DNA of 20,144 nucleotides from positions 1 through 20,144 of the forward strand of contig NZ_CAUWHO010000039.1 of NCBI RefSeq assembly GCF_963558545.1. Reading direction: 5' to 3'. Both the position numbers and the translations under genes were made by a program. Shown piece after piece: positions 14,998 to 20,144 of the stretch. Positions within the stretch are counted from its first letter, which is position 1. The number at the start of each line of letters is the position of its first letter. The notes beneath the pieces were generated by a model. It was not told where the DNA came from. It ran no database searches and was given only the letters and a program-made list of their open reading frames with translations. Source of the DNA: Tyzzerella sp963558545. Lineage in GTDB: Bacteria > Bacillota > Clostridia > Lachnospirales > CAG-274.

Positions 14998-17409
14998 CTA
15001 TTTTACTACTATATTAACTATTCTGTTAGGAACATATACTTCCTTAACAATAGTAAATCCATCTAATTTATCTGACAAACTTTCTTTAGCCAAAGCTAAA
15101 ACATCTTCTTTATTAGCATCTGCTTCTATTTTAAGGCTACCCTTTAGCTTACCATTAATTTGTAATGCTATTTCTATTGTGCTATCTTTCATTTTTTCTT
15201 CATCATAAGTGCACCATTTATTTTTAAATACACTTTCTGTATATCCAATCATTTGCCAAAGTTCTTCACAAATATGAGGTGTAAATGGGGCTAAAAGAGT
15301 AATAATAGTTTCTAATGTGTCTTTATCTACTCCACCAATATTTTTAGCCTCTGCCACTATCTTATTAGTAAATTCCATAAAACCAGAAACAACTGTATTT
15401 AATGTTAAAGCCTCTAAACGATTTGTTATTTCATAAACCATTTTATGACGAAGTTTTACCATTTCATCACTAGGTTCTACTATTTTATCTTTATATTCAT
15501 CTACAAATTTCCATACTTTGTTTAAATATCTAAATGTACCGTCTATACCACTGTCGTCCCACTCACAGTCTATCTCAGGTGGCCCTACAAAAAGTTCGTA
15601 TAATCTTAAAGAATCACAACCATATTTTTCTACAAGCTCGTCTGGAGAAACTACATTTCCTTTAGATTTACTCATTTTAGCACCATCTTTAGTAATCATA
15701 CCTTGGTTAAAAAGGTGTAAAAACGGTTCATCAAAATCTACTACTCCTATGTCTTTTAAAAACTTAGTATAAAACCTTGCATATAAAAGATGTAATACAG
15801 CGTGTTCTATACCACCTACATACATATCAACAGGTAACCATTTTTTTAAAGCCTCTTTACTTGCAAGCTCTTTATCGTTATTTACATCACAATATCTAAG
15901 GAAATACCAAGAAGAACCAGCCCATTGTGGCATTGTATTTGTTTCTCTTTTAGCACTACCACCACATTTAGGGCAACTAGTATTAACCCATTCTTCTATT
16001 GCAGCAAGTGGAGATTCTCCTGTACTTGTTGGCTGGTATGAAGAAACATTAGGTAGTTTAACTGGTAGGTCCTCTTCTTTAACCCCTACTATACCACATT
16101 TATCACAATGTACTAAAGGTATAGGCTCTCCCCAATAGCGTTGTCTGGAAAATACCCAATCTCTAAGCTTATAATTTACTGTCTTTTTGCCAATTTTTTG
16201 TTCTTCTAAAAATGATGCTATAAGCTCTTTAGCCTCAGAAGATTTTACACCATCAAATTTATCAGAATTAACCATAATACCTTCATCTAAAAAGGCCTCT
16301 TCCATAGTATCTTTTAAATCTTCATCTGCTTTTTTAATAACTTGTACTATTGGTAAATCAAATTTTTTAGCAAAAGCAAAATCTCTTTCATCGTGAGCTG
16401 GTACACACATAATAGCACCAGTACCATAGTCTGCTAAAACATAATCTGAAATCCAAATAGGTAATTTTTTGTTATTTAAAGGATTTATACCATAAGCACC
16501 TGTAAATACACCTGTTTTTTCCTTTTCTGTCATTCTATCAACAGAAGATTTTGTACTAGCTTCAAATATATATTGCTCAACAGCCTCTTTTTGCTCATCT
16601 GTAACAATATCTTTTATAATGCTATGCTCAGGTGCTAACACCATAAAGCAAGCACCATATAAAGTATCTGGTCTTGTTGTAAATACTTTTATTTTCCTAT
16701 CTTTCCCATCTATCTCAAAATCTATTTCTGCACCATAGCTTTTACCTATCCAGTCTGACTGCATTTTTTTAACTTTTTCTGGCCAATCTAATTTATCTAA
16801 ATCATTTAAAAGTCTTTCTGCATAGTTTGTTATTCTAAGCATCCATTGGCGAAGATTTTTCTTAGTAACTTGAGAGCCACATCTATCACATTCTCCATTT
16901 GTAGCCTCTTCATTAGCTAATACTGCTTTACAACTAGAACACCAGTTTAAAGGCATTTCTTTTTCATAAGCAAGGCCATTTTCAAACATTTTTAAAAATA
17001 TCCATTGTGTCCATTTATAATAATTAGGGTCAGTAGTATTTATTTCTTTATCCCAATCATAAATAGCACTTATTTCCTTTAACTGTCTTTTAACATTAGA
17101 TATACTTTGCTCTGTTGCAACAGATGGGTGTGTCCCTGTTTTTATAGCATAGTTTTCTGCTGGAAGCCCAAATGCGTCCCAACCCATAGGGTGTAGCACT
17201 TCATATCCTTGTAAAACTTTATATCTACTTATAACATCGCTTAATACATAGCCTCTCCAATGTCCAACGTGTAGTCCATTGCCAGATGGGTATGGAAACA
17301 TATCTAAGCAATAATATTTAGGCTTGTTTGTATTAGTTGGATTTATAGGATTTTCTTCCCAAATTTTACGCCATTTTTTTTCAAGGCTGTTAAAATCATA
17401 TCTATTCAT
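14998..17409 (-). CDS. leuS: Leucine--tRNA ligase
   Basis: LeuRS charges tRNA-Leu with leucine and edits mischarged products. The 803-aa protein has normal bacterial length. The Rossmann fold carries the HIGH-type signature HVGH (47-50) and KMSKS (578-582). A zinc-ribbon type cysteine set is at C157, C160, C174 and C177, and another at C435, C438, C479 and C482. The CP1 editing domain shows TTRPDT (244-249) and HDERD (339-343), whose last Asp matches the E. coli editing aspartate D345. The anticodon-binding and C-terminal domains are intact. The ATG at 17409 follows GGAGG at 5-nt spacing; a TTG four codons upstream would overlap that site and is rejected. It is controlled by the T-box leader just upstream. 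Confidence 0.98.
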   Translation of the reverse strand: MNRYDFNSLEKKWRKIWEENPINPTNTNKPKYYCLDMFPYPSGNGLHVGHWRGYVLSDVISRYKVLQGYEVLHPMGWDAFGLPAENYAIKTGTHPSVATEQSISNVKRQLKEISAIYDWDKEINTTDPNYYKWTQWIFLKMFENGLAYEKEMPLNWCSSCKAVLANEEATNGECDRCGSQVTKKNLRQWMLRITNYAERLLNDLDKLDWPEKVKKMQSDWIGKSYGAEIDFEIDGKDRKIKVFTTRPDTLYGACFMVLAPEHSIIKDIVTDEQKEAVEQYIFEASTKSSVDRMTEKEKTGVFTGAYGINPLNNKKLPIWISDYVLADYGTGAIMCVPAHDERDFAFAKKFDLPIVQVIKKADEDLKDTMEEAFLDEGIMVNSDKFDGVKSSEAKELIASFLEEQKIGKKTVNYKLRDWVFSRQRYWGEPIPLVHCDKCGIVGVKEEDLPVKLPNVSSYQPTSTGESPLAAIEEWVNTSCPKCGGSAKRETNTMPQWAGSSWYFLRYCDVNNDKELASKEALKKWLPVDMYVGGIEHAVLHLLYARFYTKFLKDIGVVDFDEPFLHLFNQGMITKDGAKMSKSKGNVVSPDELVEKYGCDSLRLYELFVGPPEIDCEWDDSGIDGTFRYLNKVWKFVDEYKDKIVEPSDEMVKLRHKMVYEITNRLEALTLNTVVSGFMEFTNKIVAEAKNIGGVDKDTLETIITLLAPFTPHICEELWQMIGYTESVFKNKWCTYDEEKMKDSTIEIALQINGKLKGSLKIEADANKEDVLALAKESLSDKLDGFTIVKEVYVPNRIVNIVVK

Positions 17410-17435
17410 AATTACCTCCAAATTTTAATATATTT

Positions 17436-17695
17436 AAAGCCCCTTTATCTCTTTTAAAGCTATTTTATAATATAACTTTAAAATATAGAGACGAAAGGGG
17501 CTTTTTCCGTGGTACCACTCTATTTCGTAAAAGGTAAAACCTAAAATTACGCACTTATAAGCCTATAACGGTGGCAACCGAAAATACCTACTGTTATTTC
17601 AATATTTTTGCTCTAAGGTGAGTTGGGCAAAAAGTAATATTGACTTACACCAACCGTCAACTCTCTAAAAATACTTATTTTGCTTAATATTCCTT
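17436..17695 (-). ncRNA. T-box riboswitch leader of leuS
   Basis: T-box leaders sense uncharged tRNA and let transcription continue into synthetase genes when the amino acid is scarce. On the minus strand the order is as expected. Stem I has AGAGAG (complement of 17661-17666), and an apical helix TTGAC/GTCAA around a loop containing GGTTGGTG. A probable specifier region CACCTTAGAGC follows, with leucine codon UUA at 17614-17616 (the overlapping CUU, also leucine, is possible). Then comes the T-box sequence AGAGTGGTACCACGG (17507-17521). Last is a terminator stem, AAAGCCCCTTT (17436-17446) with AAAGGGGCTTT (17494-17504), extended inward by TCTCT/AGAGA and TTTTAAAG/CTTTAAAA. Confidence 0.93.
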
Positions 17696-17724
17696 TTCAT
17701 AGCATTTACATAATTATATAAGTA

Positions 17725-17753
17725 TTTATACCATAAATTTAATGCTATTTCAA
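17725..17753 (-). promoter_or_regulatory. Sigma-A promoter of the T-box-leuS transcript
   Basis: On the minus strand TTGAAA (complement of 17748-17753) and TATAAA (complement of 17725-17730) are 17 bp apart. The expected start near 17718 leaves room for a complete T-box leader of about 300 nt before leuS. Confidence 0.75.
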
Positions 17754-17772
17754 GTATTATTTTATAAATATA

Positions 17773-18300
17773 TTACTGCACACCATAAGTATTAGTTTGT
17801 GGGTCTAAAAATAACTTTATTTTAGGTGGATTTGTTGTAAAATATATCATACAAAATATAACAAAAGCTATAATAAACAACCCTATATAATTTATATTTT
17901 TATTATATAAAAACCTTTTTTGTATAAATCTATAACTAAAATAATATGTGGTAAAAGTACCTAATATAAATGTGCCTATGTCAAGTGGTAAATAATTATT
18001 ACCTAAAATACCTGTATAAGTGTAAAATGATGCAACTATAACAAACATACCTAATAACATAGTTAATGCTTTAAGTAGTATAAAGTTATTAATATTTTTT
18101 CCATATATAAAATATTCAAATATAGAAAATATTATAACAGGTGTTATTAATAGTTTTAAATGTTCCCAAGTGCTTTCATTAATGGCACTAAAATATCCTA
18201 CTATAATGTTATTACCAGAGAGTTGGTATGTAAAATGCAATAAAGTTCCTAGTATTACAGTAAATATAAATCCTATTATATGGTATCCTTTTAAATACAT
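17773..18300 (-). CDS. DUF6512-like integral membrane protein
   Basis: The 175-aa protein has about five hydrophobic segments, roughly at residues 7-24, 49-65, 72-94, 107-124 and 138-154. The stretch SAINESTWEHLKLLITP (38-54) is characteristic of a small clostridial membrane protein family that I recall as DUF6512. No enzyme motif was seen and the function is unknown. The ATG at 18300 follows AAGAGGTGAT, part of which is covered by a 14-bp hairpin. It lies 52 bp after lspA on the same strand and is probably co-transcribed with it. No separate terminator was found before the leuS promoter, so read-through toward leuS is possible. Confidence 0.75.
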   Translation of the reverse strand: MYLKGYHIIGFIFTVILGTLLHFTYQLSGNNIIVGYFSAINESTWEHLKLLITPVIIFSIFEYFIYGKNINNFILLKALTMLLGMFVIVASFYTYTGILGNNYLPLDIGTFILGTFTTYYFSYRFIQKRFLYNKNINYIGLFIIAFVIFCMIYFTTNPPKIKLFLDPQTNTYGVQ

Positions 18301-18308
18301 ATAATCAC

Positions 18309-18346
18309 CTCTTAAACATAATTACTAATATTATTATGTTTAAGAG
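18309..18346 (-). promoter_or_regulatory. Hairpin covering the ribosome binding site of the 18300 gene
   Basis: CTCTTAAACATAAT (18309-18322) and ATTATGTTTAAGAG (18333-18346) form a perfect 14-bp inverted repeat around a 10-nt loop. In the minus-strand RNA the 3' arm ends in AAGAG, which is the first part of the AAGAGGTG site used by the gene starting at 18300. No T-run follows. It fits a translational control hairpin, or a 3' end of lspA mRNA, better than a terminator. Confidence 0.65.
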
Positions 18347-18352
18347 ATATTA

Positions 18353-18811
18353 TTATACTTGTTTTTTACTTATAATATCTTTTATCTCGTTTATAAATAG
18401 CAATATTGGCGATATAAACAGAAATACATCTGCCAAATTAAAAATAGGTGCTTTTTTATATTTTATATATATAAAATCTGTTATGTTTTTATTTTTTATC
18501 CTATCTATAAAATTTCCTAATGCTCCACCAAGTGCAAAAGAAAAAGATAACTTTTTAAGCTTAGAGCCTTCTTTAAAAGCACTATAAAACAAAATCCCCA
18601 CTAGTAACAAACACACACTTACTATTATATAGATAAATTTTTTACTATTTTTTAAAACTCCATATGCAAGACCTTCATTTTTTATATGACAAATATAAAC
18701 TTTGTCCTTATATATACTTACATCTTCATTTAATTTATATTTTCTTTTTACATAACTTTTACTACCTAAGTCTAGTAAAATTAAAATTATTATAATAAAA
18801 AAATATATCAC
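18353..18811 (-). CDS. lspA: Lipoprotein signal peptidase (signal peptidase II)
   Basis: LspA removes signal peptides from prolipoproteins after lipid attachment, in the cytoplasmic membrane. From the GTG at 18811 the protein is 152 aa with about four membrane segments. Family landmarks are LDLGSKSYV (13-21), KNEGLAYG (44-51), GGALGNFIDR (95-104) and FNLADVFLF (124-132); the two catalytic aspartates are D103 and D128. The GTG was chosen because a strong GGAGGTGA (complement of about 18817-18824) is correctly spaced for it, whereas an ATG nine codons upstream would put that site inside the gene. It is the first gene of a likely two-gene unit with the DUF6512-like gene. A TATAAT (complement of 18837-18842) may be its -10. 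PstS in this window is a predicted substrate. Confidence 0.95.
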   Translation of the reverse strand: MIYFFIIIILILLDLGSKSYVKRKYKLNEDVSIYKDKVYICHIKNEGLAYGVLKNSKKFIYIIVSVCLLLVGILFYSAFKEGSKLKKLSFSFALGGALGNFIDRIKNKNITDFIYIKYKKAPIFNLADVFLFISPILLFINEIKDIISKKQV

Positions 18812-18840
18812 TAAATCACCTCCTATATTTATTAACATTA

Positions 18841-18856
18841 TAACATATATATGTTA
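18841..18856. promoter_or_regulatory. Perfect 16-bp palindrome in the lspA-fba gap
   Basis: TAACATATATATGTTA equals its own reverse complement. It lies directly upstream of the possible lspA -10 (18837-18842) and 50 bp from the -35 of the aldolase gene. The position suits an operator for lspA, but a palindrome this AT-rich can also arise by chance. Confidence 0.35.
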
Positions 18857-18905
18857 CCAAAATATATAATTTAAAATTAATTTTTATAAAAATTTAATTT
18901 TATTA

Positions 18906-18934
18906 TTGTATTAATGTTAAAAATATATTATAAT
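18906..18934 (+). promoter_or_regulatory. Sigma-A promoter of fba
   Basis: TTGTAT (18906-18911) and TATAAT (18929-18934) are separated by exactly 17 bp. The expected start is near 18941, about 30 nt before the aldolase start codon. Confidence 0.75.
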
Positions 18935-18971
18935 TATATTACAAAAACGTTTTTTGAAGGGAGATAACAAA

Positions 18972-19919
18972 ATGGCTTTAGTAACTACTAAGGAAATGTT
19001 TAAAAAAGCTTTCGAAGGTAAATATGCTATCGGTGCTTTTAATATCAATAATATGGAAATTATACAAGGTGTTGTAAATGCAGCTGCAAAACTTAACTCT
19101 GCTGTTATTTTACAAGTTTCTAAAAGTGCTTTAGCATATGCTGGCCCTAAATATTTAATGGCTATGGTTAATGCTGCAATAGAAGAAACTGGTATAGATA
19201 TTGCTGTACATTTAGACCACGGTCCAGATTTAGAAACAGTTAAAAAAGTTATTGATGCTGGTTTTACATCTGTTATGTTTGACGGTTCTCATTTTGAATA
19301 TGAAGAAAACGTTGCTAAAACTAAAGAAGTTGTAGACTATGCTCACTCTAAAGGTGTTGTAGTTGAAGCTGAACTTGGTATGCTTGCTGGTGTAGAAGAT
19401 GACGTTAATGTTGCTGCAGAACACGCTACTTACACAGACCCAGACCAAGCTGTTGATTTTATCAAAAGAACTGGTGTTGACTCTTTAGCTATAGCTATCG
19501 GTACAAGCCACGGTGCTTACAAATTTAAAGGTGAAGCTAAATTAAGATTTGATATTCTTGAAAATATTACTGCTAAATTAGAAGCTGAGGGTATACATAA
19601 CTTCCCTATCGTTTTACACGGGGCTTCTTCTGTAGACCAAAATTGTGTTAAAACTTGTAACGACTTTGGTGGTAAAATTGATGGTGCTAGTGGTATACCT
19701 AACGATATGCTTAGAAAAGCTTCTAGTATGGCTGTATGTAAAATAAATATGGATACAGATTTAAGACTTGCTATGACTGCAGGTATTAGAAAATTCTTTG
19801 GTGAAAACCCTTCTGCATTTGACCCTAGAGGATATTTAGGTATTAGTAGAGAACTTATCCAAAAATTAGTAGAAGATAAAATTGAAAACGTTTTAGGTTC
19901 TAAAGATTCTATGAAATAA
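18972..19919 (+). CDS. fba: Class II fructose-1,6-bisphosphate aldolase
   Basis: The enzyme interconverts fructose-1,6-bisphosphate with glyceraldehyde-3-phosphate and dihydroxyacetone phosphate in glycolysis, using zinc. The 315-aa protein has normal length. Zinc and catalytic residues are visible: D82 and H83 in HLDHGPD, E134 in VEAELG, H180 in GTSHGAYKF, H216 in VLHGASS, and the phosphate-binding stretch INMDTDLR (258-265). The ATG at 18972 follows AGGGAGA at 7-nt spacing; a TTG six codons earlier is rejected because it precedes that site. Its codons are richer in GC than those of neighbouring genes such as lspA, as expected for a very highly expressed gene. It is monocistronic with its own promoter and terminator. 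Confidence 0.97.
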   Translation: MALVTTKEMFKKAFEGKYAIGAFNINNMEIIQGVVNAAAKLNSAVILQVSKSALAYAGPKYLMAMVNAAIEETGIDIAVHLDHGPDLETVKKVIDAGFTSVMFDGSHFEYEENVAKTKEVVDYAHSKGVVVEAELGMLAGVEDDVNVAAEHATYTDPDQAVDFIKRTGVDSLAIAIGTSHGAYKFKGEAKLRFDILENITAKLEAEGIHNFPIVLHGASSVDQNCVKTCNDFGGKIDGASGIPNDMLRKASSMAVCKINMDTDLRLAMTAGIRKFFGENPSAFDPRGYLGISRELIQKLVEDKIENVLGSKDSMK

Positions 19920-19932
19920 TTTTTATTACCTT

Positions 19933-19962
19933 AAAAATCCCACTATAATGTGGGATTTTTTT
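19933..19962 (+). terminator. Rho-independent terminator of fba
   Basis: AAAAATCCCAC (19933-19943) and GTGGGATTTTT (19950-19960) form a perfect 11-bp stem around a 6-nt loop, followed by more T. It begins 13 bp beyond the aldolase stop codon. Confidence 0.93.
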
Positions 19963-19963
19963 A

Positions 19964-20144
19964 ATTATATCAACTAAGGTATGACTTATATTTTTTAAGG
20001 AAAAATTATATACGGGGTTTTGTATTAATTTTTTCTAATAAAAATATATAGGAATTCCTGTTTTTAGATACGAAGTATCTTAAAAGTTGATTATATCAAC
20101 TAAGGTATGACTTATATTTTTTAAGGAAAAATTATATACGGGGT
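19964..20144. repeat. 55-bp perfect direct repeat, 126-bp period, running off the window
   Basis: The sequence at 19964-20018 recurs without change at 20090-20144, where the window ends, so the second copy may continue. Both copies contain ATCAACTAAGGTATGACTTA and end in TATACGGGGT. The 71 bp between them hold three structured pieces. The first is an imperfect hairpin pairing the repeat end (about 19998-20013) with about 20022-20036. The second is a 10-bp palindrome AGGAATTCCT (20050-20059). The third is a hairpin AGATAC-GAA-GTATCT (20066-20080). No gene was found in it. It could be the start of a tandem array or two copies of a dispersed element. Confidence 0.85.

Noticed and set aside
17701..17746. 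AGCATT/AATGCT inverted repeat around the leuS -10 as an operator
   Set aside because: Only 6 bp match and they are 34 bp apart in AT-rich DNA; the T-box already explains leuS control.
18812..18838. Upstream ATG of lspA adding nine residues
   Set aside because: The strong GGAGGTGA site lies inside that extension and is correctly spaced for the GTG at 18811.
19964..20144. Start of a CRISPR array
   Set aside because: The repeated unit is 55 bp, longer than CRISPR repeats, the intervening 71 bp is itself structured, only two copies are visible, and no cas gene is nearby.

Overview
The window is about 20 kb of very AT-rich chromosome from an anaerobic, endospore-forming member of the Firmicutes, most likely class Clostridia. 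Four things point there: AGGAGG-type ribosome binding sites, a short alpha/beta-type small acid-soluble spore protein (SASP), a rubrerythrin, and a leuS gene behind a T-box leader. The genus cannot be fixed from this sequence. Almost everything is conserved core genome; no transposase, phage gene, CRISPR array or defence system was recognised.

Layout, left to right. (1) 201-4896: the complete str operon on the minus strand, rpsL-rpsG-fusA-tuf, with a sigma-A promoter before rpsL, a second promoter directly before tuf, and a terminator after tuf. (2) 5123-6394: rubrerythrin (+) and a NUDIX hydrolase (-), convergent and sharing one strong two-way terminator. (3) 6464-10756: the phosphate operon pstS-pstC-pstA-pstB-phoU (-), preceded by four 11-bp-spaced repeats that look like a PhoP box. 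(4) 10818-11964: rplM-rpsI (-), with a consensus promoter, a GC-rich leader hairpin and two downstream hairpins. (5) 12081-13692: a cardiolipin synthase (-). (6) 13735-14165: two very small minus-strand genes, a 46-aa Cys-containing protein and a 57-aa SASP. (7) 14277-14900: a diverged cytidylate-kinase-like protein (+). (8) 14998-17753: leuS (-) with a T-box riboswitch and its promoter. (9) 17773-18811: lspA and a DUF6512-like membrane protein (-), separated by a hairpin that covers part of the second gene's ribosome binding site. (10) 18906-19962: class II fructose-bisphosphate aldolase (+) with promoter and terminator. (11) 19964-20144: a 55-bp perfect direct repeat, 126 bp apart, running off the right edge.

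The genes fall into three working groups: translation (S12, S7, EF-G, EF-Tu, L13, S9, LeuRS), phosphate uptake (Pst/PhoU), and envelope or spore functions (Cls, LspA, SASP). The less ordinary content is mostly non-coding: RNA hairpins placed between co-transcribed genes, the PhoP-box array, the T-box, the L13 leader, and the structured repeat at the right edge. The gene functions are ordinary and secure; the proposed regulatory roles of the hairpins are inference.
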